64,000 nucleotides of DNA from Chrysomallon squamiferum. Taxonomy: Eukaryota; Mollusca; Gastropoda; Neomphalida; Peltospiridae. Of the stretch, positions 20,955 to 64,000 are shown in pieces (position 1 is the first letter of the stretch; every line of letters starts with the position of its first letter). The notes beneath the pieces were generated by a model. The model was not told the DNA's origin, made no database searches, and saw nothing but the letters and a program-made list of their open reading frames with translations. Where the stretch lies: assembly GCA_012295275.1 (NCBI GenBank), contig CM022674.1:11050675-11114674 (forward strand). Direction: 5' to 3'. A program made the position numbers and the translations under genes.

Positions 20955-22313
20955 CAACAACAATAATAATAGTAATAACTGCAACAACAATAATAAAACA
21001 ACAACAACAACAACAATAATAATAACAATAAAATAATAAATAATAATAAAGAAAAACTATAAAGAAAAAATAATAATTATATTAAAGAAATAATGCCTTG
21101 ATTGTTGCTCTTTAATCAATATTTACTTCAGTTTCAGTTACTTTACCTTGTTCCATGTAATATTCCGTACACTTGACTGGGTGAAACCGTGATTTTAATT
21201 AGTTCTCAGTATAACAAATACTGTGAAGCACCAGTCTAACATCCAGGTTTGTATTTAGCTCTCAGTATAATACATACTGTGAAGCACCAGTCTAACATCC
21301 AGGTTTGTATTTAGCTCTCAGTATAATACATACTGTGAAGCACCAGTCTAACATCCAGGTTTGTATTTAGCTCTCAGTATAATACATACTGAGCAGCACC
21401 AGTGTAAAATCCCAAAGTATGAACGAATACGCTACCTTCAGTTTCAATTTCTTTCTTCATCGCGCCATCACTCTTATAATAAAGTGTTTCTATTATTTGA
21501 TTATTTGGATCCTTTACTATCATATCAATCTTCCGATCATCACCACGAAGTACCTGTAGAGTAAGTAAGTAAATAAATAATCGTAACATTTTTAACACAC
21601 GTGACACGAAAGGACAGGATTTAGATTTAAAATAAGGCGATTAGTATCAAATAAATAAATAAATATTTATAACGGCAATGACCTCAATAGAAAAAAAAAA
21701 TTAAAAAATTAAAAAAAAGAAAGAAATAATATTCAATTCAATGCAATGCAATACAATACAATACAATATAACATAATAATAAATAAATAAATAATAAAAA
21801 TTAAAATAATAATTAAAATATACAATAAAAATAAAATGAACATTTTGTAATATTAGAAATTTTTAGAATAATTTCTAGCATTGATAATCGCGTTATTTAG
21901 CTAATGTGATTCTACATGCATGTGTTTATTTATGCACGCCATGAATGTGTGTGTGTGTGTGTGTGTGTTAATCTCAGTATGTAGGTTAATAAATAACCAG
22001 AACTCACTCACGCAATGCATTATTTTAGATACAATCTGTTATTAATGTTATATTTATTCTGTACTGTAAGAGAAACACGTGTTACCTCAAACGAAAAATA
22101 AAAATTTGCTCCTTTCGAAATATGTTGGAAAAAACAGTCTTCCCGTAGAGCTCCGATTTCTACGGTCAGTTCATGATACGTCCCGAATAAATAATTATTC
22201 AGGAAGAAATCAGGGTCTGGTGTTTCATCATTTTCTTCTGTCTGAGCCAGCAACGTCGACAAAGAGTTCAGAAAAAACACGACTGCAAAAACTAGTGAGT
22301 ATTTCCAGAACAT
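19030..22313 (-). CDS. TMED6: p24/EMP24 GOLD-domain cargo receptor, TMED6-like, four exons, 241 aa, complete
   Basis: p24 proteins are type I membrane proteins that cycle between ER and Golgi in COPI/COPII vesicles and select cargo. The exons are 22313-22086, 21553-21436, 20174-20029 and 19263-19030, with consistent phases (0, 1, 0). Residues 1-23 are a signal peptide ending near L-L-A-Q. The GOLD domain follows, with L-T-V-E-I-G-A, an E-D-C-F-F-Q motif, F-Y-F-S-F-E-V and G-I-Y-T-V-C-L-D-N-T-F-S carrying the paired cysteines. A coiled-coil segment comes next, then one membrane helix (about residues 201-222) and a short cytosolic tail R-R-F-F-R-S-K. The F-Y-F-S-F-E block and the final S-K-P-R-A resemble TMED6 more than TMED1/5. 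The FF export motif is present; a C-terminal dilysine retrieval signal is absent. Confidence 0.93.
19465..19518. repeat. (AAT)n microsatellite in TMED6-like intron 3
   Basis: About 18 AAT units; on the transcript strand this is (TTA)n, within 250 bases of the acceptor of exon 4. Confidence 0.95.
20029..20174 (-). CDS. TMED6: TMED6-like exon 3 (end of GOLD domain, coiled coil)
   Basis: Acceptor GATTGCAG, donor GTGGGT. It encodes G-I-Y-T-V-C-L-D-N-T-F-S-R-F-S, the p24 family signature with the second disulphide Cys, then the start of the coiled-coil region, ending A-L-L-K in phase 0. Confidence 0.94.
20880..21060. repeat. Imperfect (AAT/AAC)n tract in TMED6-like intron 2
   Basis: Mixed AAT and AAC trinucleotide repeats over about 180 bp. 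Confidence 0.9.
21200..21395. repeat. 56 bp tandem repeat, about 3.5 copies
   Basis: The unit consists of agctctcagtataatacata, ctgtgaagca, ccagtctaac and atccaggtttgtattt. It lies in TMED6-like intron 2, starting about 40 bases past the exon 2 donor. No exon sequence is included. Confidence 0.93.
21436..21553 (-). CDS. TMED6: TMED6-like exon 2
   Basis: Acceptor CTCTACAG, donor GTAGCG (weak at +4 to +6). It encodes V-L-R-G-D-D-R-K-I-D-M-I-V-K-D-P-N and ends in phase 1 after E-T-E. This is the middle of the GOLD beta-sandwich. Confidence 0.9.
22086..22313 (-). CDS. TMED6: TMED6-like exon 1 (signal peptide, start of GOLD domain)
   Basis: 76 codons from ATG to F-Y-F-S-F-E before donor GTAACA, phase 0. 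The start is placed at the Met heading the hydrophobic leader M-F-W-K-Y-S-L-V-F-A-V-V-F-F. The sequence just upstream, CTAGTTGCAG|T, looks like an acceptor, so the 5' UTR may be spliced directly before the ATG. Confidence 0.9.
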
Positions 22314-22604
22314 ACTGCAACTAGCGTGTTAGTGTTTAGATTTACAACACGTGTGAGGGGCATAATCGATCTCAGTGTGATATCCCGGCATGCCTGTCAC
22401 GTATCCATAGTTACCATTTGAATTAGCAAAATGACTGTGTTATCTGTTTTTATCAAGTGCGGTTTTAGAGAAAGGCATGTCGCAATATGAAAATTATTAT
22501 CTACTTCTGTTTTTTGTTCCCACGGTCAAAGTAGTCCGTCTGAAGCCAGACCACAGTTTATGAAGACTAGGCACGCATGTGCGGCGACCTCTGTCATCTG
22601 ATCT

Positions 22605-23460
22605 GTGCTGTCCAGAACTGTGTTAGTGTGTTAGTAAGCCAGATCTGTGCTGTCCAGAACTGTGTTAGTGTGTTAGTAAGGAAGATTAAAGCAGTAGTTA
22701 CACAGTGTACAGAACTGTGTTAGTGTGTTAGTAAGGAAGATTAAAGCAGTAGTTACACAGTGTACAGAACTGTGTTAGTGTGTTAGTAAGGAAGATTAAA
22801 GCAGTAGTTACACAGTGTACAGAACTGTGTTAGTGTGTTAGTATGGAAGATTAAAGCAGTAGTTACACAGTGTACAGAACTGTGTTAGTGTGTTAGTATG
22901 GAAGATTAAAAAAACAGTAGTTACAGTGTACAGAACTGTGTTAGTGTGTTAGGAAGATTAAAGGAAGATTAAAGCTGTGTTAGTAAGGAAGATTAAAGCA
23001 GTAGTTACAGTGTACAGAACTGTGTTAGTGTGTTAGTATGGAAGATTAAAGCAGTAGTTACACAGTGTACAGTGTACAGAACTGTGTTAGTGTGTTAGTA
23101 TGGAAGATTAAAGCAGTAGTTACACAGTGTACAGAACTGTGTTAGTGTTAGTAAGGAAGATTAAAGCAGTAGTTACACAGTGTACAGAACTGTGTTAGTG
23201 TGTTAGTAAGGAAGATTAAAGCAGTAGTTACACAGTGTACATAACTGTGTTAGTGTGTTAGTAAGGAAGATTAAAGCAGTAGTTACACAGTGTACAGAAC
23301 TGTGTTAGTGTGTTAGTATGGAAGATTAAAGCAGTAGTTACAGTGTACAGAACTGTGTTAGTGTGTTAGTATGGAAGATTAAAGCAGTAGTTACACAGTG
23401 TACAGAACTGTGTTAGTGTGTTAGTAAGGAAGATTAAAGCAGTAGTTACACAGCGTAGCT
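22605..23460. repeat. 55 bp minisatellite, about 15 copies, upstream of TMED6-like gene
   Basis: The unit consists of cagaactgtgttagtgtgtt, agtaaggaag, attaaagcag and tagttacacagtgta, with variants taagg/tatgg and short deletions. On the TMED6 strand each unit holds TTACTAACACACTAACACAG, a branch-point-like TACTAAC followed by an AG. Confidence 0.95.
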
Positions 23461-23579
23461 GTAACATAACGACTGGAATAAATAACTGTTGGAAACTGTT
23501 TCCTTGGCAACGTTCTGCAAGATAAATTTACCGCTGCACCAACGCGTATGTTAAATTACTGATTTTGTTGTTATATTAT

Positions 23580-23617
<38 letters not shown>

Positions 23618-23644
23618 TATGATGTTGATGATGATGAAAATATA

Positions 23645-23699
<55 letters not shown>

Positions 23700-24709
23700 T
23701 AACAACAATAATAAAAGAATTAAATTAAATAATCAATAAATTAAAAGGAGTTTTATACAAAAATATTGTATAACGAATCCACATTTACTTATTTAGACAC
23801 ATTTAATTTATTCATTTATACATTTTTTTTTTTCCTGCACAAAATAATTTAAAACATTACAAATTACCTTCAGATTGCGTGCATGTGTGTGTGTGTAAGC
23901 TGTATTGGAAAGACAAATAGCTTTCGGGTTTAGACTTGGATCCCTTTCTCAAACTTATGATATTCTAAAGAAAAGAGAAAATTTCTGAAATACGAGATGA
24001 ATCCCAAGTAATTCCTGCTGGGGATGATCAACCAGTATCGAAATATGATTACTTCACTTTTTACATAAAAAAGCAAAAAACAAAATCTAACCCATTGTTA
24101 TGACTATATTTTTAACCAAGGAATGGTCACGTGGTATGTATTGTTCCTGTATATTACCTTTAATGTCAAATATGGTCAACTTCATTGTGGATAATTCCGG
24201 GTTTATTTTCGTAGCATAGTAACATCACTGACCTTTTTTTTAGCGAAGGAGCATCCAGTGAAAATCACGTCTTCGCGAGCTTATGGCTAAAACATACGTT
24301 CATTGATAAAATGACAGTGTTGTGATTATATAAGTTTGCGAATAAATTAATATATATATATATTTTTTTAAATCCTGAAATTGTGGGAAGAATGTACGTA
24401 AATTTGTCACTTTCTTAGTATTATTTGTTTTGCTTTAATCACAGAAGCAGTAATATTTAAAAAAAAGGTAGTAAAAAAAATTAAAATGTTTTCGATCAGG
24501 CTTATAGAGACTAACAGTTTAAACAACCGAACGCACATAGAAGTATGAACTGGTAAAATAAGTTAGCTGTGTTTATTCTCGTAGATTATTTTTCGTGCGT
24601 TCATCATGCACGTGAATCCGCCATTATATCAGGTTGTAACAACACGTCATTAAAAGCAAATCTGTGACGTCAGATATATATTGTAAACATTCCTTTTTGA
24701 ATGAGTATG

Positions 24710-24762
<53 letters not shown>

Positions 24763-27700
24763 TAAAATTAAAATTAAAATATCGTCACTTAAACATTGTA
24801 TTTTTATATTTTATTTTCTTCCTCTCTCCCGGCCGCAAGAAAATGTGTCATTCACGTAAAGTCAGTCCCTTTGTTTTAACCAATACTGTGAATACAGTAT
24901 CTAAATCCACCATTTTGCTTCTCTGTATGGAAACAAACTACATCACATTAGACAAAATACAGTTTTATTCTCAGTGGGAGAAAATAAATTGGATTACAAA
25001 CGTAGCTTTACCTGTGTGATTGGGACACAAAATGGCCAACACCTGTTGGATTCTGGGAATCTACTAATAACCCAATGACGAAAGTGAAAATAAATGAGCT
25101 CGACTCGTAATGTACGTAGTTCTCGGACGAACGAGAATCGCCGAGATGATATTTTTTGAACTTATTATCAGTATTATAAATGTTGTTTTTCTTTCTTTCT
25201 TTTTAAGAATTAATCCAGAAAAAAAAAAAAAAAAAAGTAAATAAATACAAAATTGCAATAAACAAAAATAAATTAAAATGTTTCAATACATTTTATTATC
25301 TGTTTCAAATATTTACATTCAAAAACTGTTTAATATAAAAGCTTATTTTTTTAGTACTGTTGAAATAAACACAAACAAAACAATAATATCATAACACATA
25401 TTTATATATGTTAATGTTTAAATGTGCACCTTTTATCTAAAAACGTAACAAAATTAAGGTAACTAATACAATGCAACTAATTTGCATCCTAAAGCATTAT
25501 CATAAATTATTTATTCTAAACAGGAATAATTCAGTTCAGTTCTTTATTTTTGTGTATATTTAAAAAAATAAAATTAAAATATTAAGGTTATAAGTTAATG
25601 TAAATGTATGACTTCTGTTGAATTTTCAATGTGTATTGTGAAAATAAAACATTTAGTTTCAAATAAAATCACAAATGTTTGTTATTTTAATGTTTTTGTT
25701 TCATTTAATTTATTTAGTTACTGATGACGGTCTTTATTTGTTTTAAATATAAAATGCAACAATTTCCAGCAGAAAAAAAAAAGGTAAATGTTAGAATAAA
25801 AAAATATAATAATAATAATTATATAAATATTTATTTTAGAAAAAAATAGAATAAAATAAATAACTAAAGATAAATGAAAAATGAATTTAGATTGAGGAAA
25901 GTTCTGAACAAGACAGTGATGTAAACAGATATTAACTTTCTCTCACGTTCTGTCTTACACAGTTATCCCACCCTCTTAGTCCTTTCTGAATCTACAGTAA
26001 ATATCTTCACTTTTTAACAAAATCACATTTATCTTTATATTAAACATCTGTGAAATGAAAAATATATATAATTATCTTATATACACCTATGCACATATAT
26101 ATGAAAATATAAATTTGTGATCTCAGAAAACTATACATATTCAATAACTTAAGGAGAGAAGATTTCATCTTTTCCAGTTTTGACTAATTAAGATAAAATA
26201 TATAGATCAAGAATTTTCTAAAAAGAATTTAAGAATTTCAAAATATTAATTTTAGGTTTTGTTCGTATGTTTTTTTTAATAATAAAAAAAAAGAAGATAG
26301 TGTTACATATTTGAATATAACATTAGAAATAAAATTTGAAATTAACATTTAAAACGGAGTTTCCCTGTTGAAATTTCTATGAGGCAATAAAGATAATTAA
26401 CTGAATATTATTCCCAGTATATATTGTAAATAATAATTAAATAAAATCTTTCCAGAAATGGTTGGAAAGCTGTAGAGGGTGAAGAAAGAAGGTGACGGGT
26501 GTGGTTTGGAACAAATGATTTAGAATATATTCAAATAAAAAATTCTTGAAGCGAAATGTTAAAATCAAATTTTTCATGTAACATTTGAACTAATGGGATA
26601 TAACATTTTAGAACTTGTTTGACTATATAAATAGAACAGTTAATAAAACATTATTCTTTAGATTTAAAGAAAACAAAACATCCTTGGGTCTATTCTCAAA
26701 TTACAGCTGAAGTCAGTAAAAAAGGAAACAAACAAACAAACAAAAATATATATATATAAAATAAAAAATAAAAAATAAAAATAAATAAAATGACAAACAA
26801 AAAACTCTAAAATTAGAATAATATTTTTATCACTCTCCCAGAGTTTGGAAAACACAAACAGGGTAAAATACTATATAAGATTTAAAAATAAATACGTGTC
26901 TTTTGGAAGATTTGTTTGGAAGACATTTTAAATCATCATTCCTTTCTTCATTTAGAAATATTTCACTGTTTATATTACTACATTATATTTTGAATTTAAG
27001 TTAGTTATTCATTTTTATTTATTTATATATATTTTTTTTATTTACTTACTCATTTTGTTTTCTGAAAATTTTTATTTTAAATTTTTTTATAATAAACATA
27101 AATGAGATCTAGAAGATGAATAAAATATGAATTTTCAAAATTTTCTATTCATCACAGTAATAGGTATAAGGCAGCTTTGAAAATTACTGAAAATTATATT
27201 TGTAATATAATAAGTAAATAAATGTTTTAATAATAAATAACAAATAAATAAAAATGTAAAGAGAAAAAAAAAATGATGCTTTTCTCATTATACCATAATA
27301 AAATCTTACAACTGTTTGTTTTAATTATTAAAATGGTCTTTTATGAACTGAAATAATATACTGATTGTGAATTTTCCAGTTAGTGGAAAGCTGTTACACA
27401 TATTGCCACTTTGAGCCAATAAATATTAACAGATTCACATTAATCTATTTTTAGTACACACATATACAAGACTATTTGATATGCAGAATGTTCATGATAA
27501 TCTAGTTTAATTATTGCTTGTCACAAAGTAGATGATATCAGTACAAAAATATGGTTTCATCTATTTGCATAATAGATTTCTCTTTTCAATAAAATATTAT
27601 ATTACCGTGAATTTACATGTAATCTAGATAAATCATCATTAGCATTCCACTGTTAATTACTGTTAGTTTTCAGATTATTTTTTTATAATGATAACAAAAT

Positions 27701-28559
27701 ATTTATTTTCTGATGTTTAGAATTTGTTTTAAAAATAACAACAAATTCTCTTCATAATTCTGTTTTCAATTTAAGTAACTGTGAACGTTTTAAACCATGT
27801 TAAAGTAAATAGAAATCTTTATTAAAAACACTACTTGATCTGTTCAGACATTTTACTTCAGCCTTTTGACAGACGGATTAGACTCTTTGCAGACTATTTG
27901 CTTTGGATATAACAGTGTATGCCATTGGCTGCATTATTCTGAATGAGCCAATCAGTATTCAGGACACATCTATGTTAAACAAAGCAGTACTGTTTTCAAG
28001 ATACTTGTTTGAAGTGGGTTTTCTTGGCAATACTATCAAAGTGTTAAAGGTTTAACAGATAAAGGGTTAATATTGCCCAATAAAGTTACTTAGAAGAACA
28101 CAAGAGCAATGTTAGAGGTACTTGAAATTTCTAGGATTGAAAAGAAATTAAAAAATAGTTGATTAAATATAATATTGTACCATGTTAAACATACTTAGAC
28201 CTAAGTACGTATATGTATATGATGGTAATAAAAAATAAAAATTATAACAATTCTAATTTATTGCATTGTGTACAAAAATGTTTTTAAATTATTGATATAT
28301 AAAATTATTCTATTTTTGCAATAATCTTTTTTTTGTTTGTTAAACTGTGCATGTATCAAAGTATATAAAAACTGATTCTATTTATTGCATATATAAAACT
28401 AAGGAACATATTCTGTTTCAAATAGTGCCATTTTTGAGATCATCCAGTGATTCCATCTATCTGTCTGTTGATCATGACAAATTTCCTGTGTTTTTCAGTG
28501 AAATCTGTGAGTACATTCTTATTTTTGTTGCTGTGACCCAGTTCCTTTGAGTAATCCAT

Positions 28560-29070
28560 TTTGAATAATCATTTTCATACTGGTAGTTAAATAGCAAACA
28601 CTGATTGTATCAAGTAACAAATCAGAATCACTTTGAATTTTCATATTGACCAATCACCATGAAGATATGTTTTCACTTAATTATAAAGGAACCAATCAGC
28701 ACCATTTTCTGTTTATACTGAATGGACCAAGGATTTGTTAAACTAATCAGCACCAAGAAATGTTTATTTTATTTCTGATGAACCAATCATCATCAAGGTC
28801 TGTATAGTTTATTTCAGACTGACCAATCAACACTGAAGATTATTTAATGTCTGACTGATTCCTAATTAGCATTTCACAGTTTCCACTGAGAATCAGTGAT
28901 ATTTTTATTTTCACTTTTCTGATTGGTACACAACACAGACTGAGTACATACTTCTTTAGTTCTGCTTTCAGGACTAAAAACAATGTGAAGTAAAAAAAAC
29001 CAAAAAAAAAACCTTAGTAACAAATGATCCCATGTTTTTTGAGAAGCACTTGATTGGTTAGTAACCATGG
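28560..29070. repeat. Decayed tandem repeat rich in CCAAT boxes
   Basis: CCAATCA or CTAATCA recurs about every 40-60 bases (near 28650, 28691, 28741, 28781, 28822), with inverse ATTGG near 28921 and 29052. It sits about 0.5-1 kb past the PLEKHG5 stop. It is either an old minisatellite or an NF-Y-type site cluster. Confidence 0.5.
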
Positions 29071-29371
29071 TAACCATGTTGAGAACTGACGTTACTGAAA
29101 GCACTTTTTGTCTAAACGAGTTGTAAACTGGCTGCTGCTAGACCTCTCTGAAATAAAAACACATTTTTTATTTTGTATTTGCTTATTAATAAATAATTTC
29201 CTATTTAAAAGAAATAAAAATAATAAATATTGTAAAATAAAAATACCATAAAAAAAAAAATACACCATATAACTATAACCATATACAGTCACACACAAAC
29301 ACTCACACACAAACATATGAACATACACAAGCCATTATTATTCTTGAACATTTAGTATTCACACCAGACTA

Positions 29372-29377
29372 TTTATT
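29372..29377 (-). promoter_or_regulatory. Candidate PLEKHG5 polyadenylation signal
   Basis: Minus-strand AATAAA about 210 bases after the stop at 29588. Other AATAAA hexamers exist in this AT-rich DNA, so the assignment is tentative. Confidence 0.25.
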
Positions 29378-29587
29378 TTGTAACATTAGAATTATATGTA
29401 ATCTGAAGTTTTTATTATCTGCAACAAGATTTAATAGATTAAGCCAGTTTTTAGGTTTCCAAGAAGAAAGATAAATAATCTGGTAAATGTATAATAATAA
29501 TAATAATTGTATTGTAACAACAACAACAATAATAAAAATAACATTAGCAATGGCCACAGTAATAAGATTAACCAAAACTGTAAATAC

Positions 29588-63789
<34,202 letters not shown>

Positions 63790-64000
63790 CTGATAAAGTC
63801 AATATATACATGCATACGTCTGAAGAAAGTGTAGTAGTAATACAGTAGTAGTAAGAAGTAGTGGTAGTAGTAATAACAAAAATAGTAACTTTATCAATAT
63901 ATTTCTTTATTTTTGTATTTTTTAAATTAGAGCTATTTTCTTTTAATTGCTGTATATATATATATATATTTTGTTTTTGTTTTTTTGTGTGTGCATTTTA
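63790..64000. other. PLEKHG5 intron, window end
   Basis: AGT/TAG repeats and an AT tract; no exon visible before the window ends. Confidence 0.6.

Larger units (their letters stand above)
22314..29371. other. Intergenic region between TMED6-like and PLEKHG5-like genes
   Basis: No coding exon recognised over about 7 kb. Besides the 55 bp array it has (AAT)n tracts at 23582-23700 and 24708-24763 and moderately CpG-bearing DNA near 22380-22590, 24240-24310, 24590-24670 and 25080-25150. A very AT-rich stretch runs 25250-27800, and a CCAAT-motif-rich stretch 28560-29070. The short open frames here have no family signal. Confidence 0.65.

Overview
The window is AT-rich, intron-rich, repeat-laden metazoan nuclear DNA. 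Short exons with GT-AG boundaries sit in long introns full of micro- and minisatellites. CpG is scarce outside exons and a few likely promoter stretches. The proteins suggest an invertebrate, most plausibly a lophotrochozoan such as a mollusc. That is inference: no rRNA or mitochondrial marker is present to fix the taxon.

Four genes can be read. (1) 2258-5452, plus strand: the 3' five coding exons of an NAD kinase (NADK). Its 5' exons lie left of the window, and its leftmost visible intron begins with a 1.8 kb minisatellite. (2) 9930-15530, minus strand: a complete three-exon gene for a protein of about 1,140 residues that I do not recognise. It has a unique helical N-terminus, a very long array of about 12-residue repeats (core S-K/E-N-T-G-G-L/F-K), a second array of 10-11 residue repeats (core S-K-N-T-G-E-H-D-D), and a unique Cys-containing C-terminus. 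One base is missing near 10826. Intron 2 carries a 709 bp hAT transposon remnant with an 8 bp target-site duplication. (3) 19030-22313, minus strand: a complete four-exon p24/GOLD cargo receptor, closest to TMED6. (4) 29588-63789, minus strand: thirteen coding exons of a PLEKHG5-type RhoGEF (DH and PH domains and a conserved C-terminal motif). Its 5' end is right of the window. Two possible alternative first exons lie in its 22 kb intron. NADK and the repeat-protein gene converge; the other three genes are transcribed leftward.

The most unusual signal is not a gene. Splice-site-containing segments have been tandemly multiplied at several independent exons. NADK exon 5272-5452 is preceded by a 46 bp array that copies the acceptor plus the start of the exon, and every decoy carries an in-frame TGA where the real exon has CGA. 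PLEKHG5 exon 33653-33763 is preceded by about nine copies of its acceptor and exon start. PLEKHG5 exon 38163-38321 has a 99 bp acceptor-plus-exon duplication. A candidate exon at 40655-40828 is followed by about 33 copies of a 31 bp unit carrying its donor. The 36 bp minisatellite at 1-1793 carries a donor-like CAG|GTAAAA in every copy, in a phase compatible with the preceding NADK exon. Together these suggest intron growth by repeated local duplication across exon/intron junctions, leaving arrays of decoy splice sites.

The remaining sequence is introns and intergenic DNA with simple repeats, decayed tandem arrays, a piggyBac-like MITE and a CCAAT-box-rich stretch. I saw no tRNA, rRNA, CRISPR array or prokaryotic feature.
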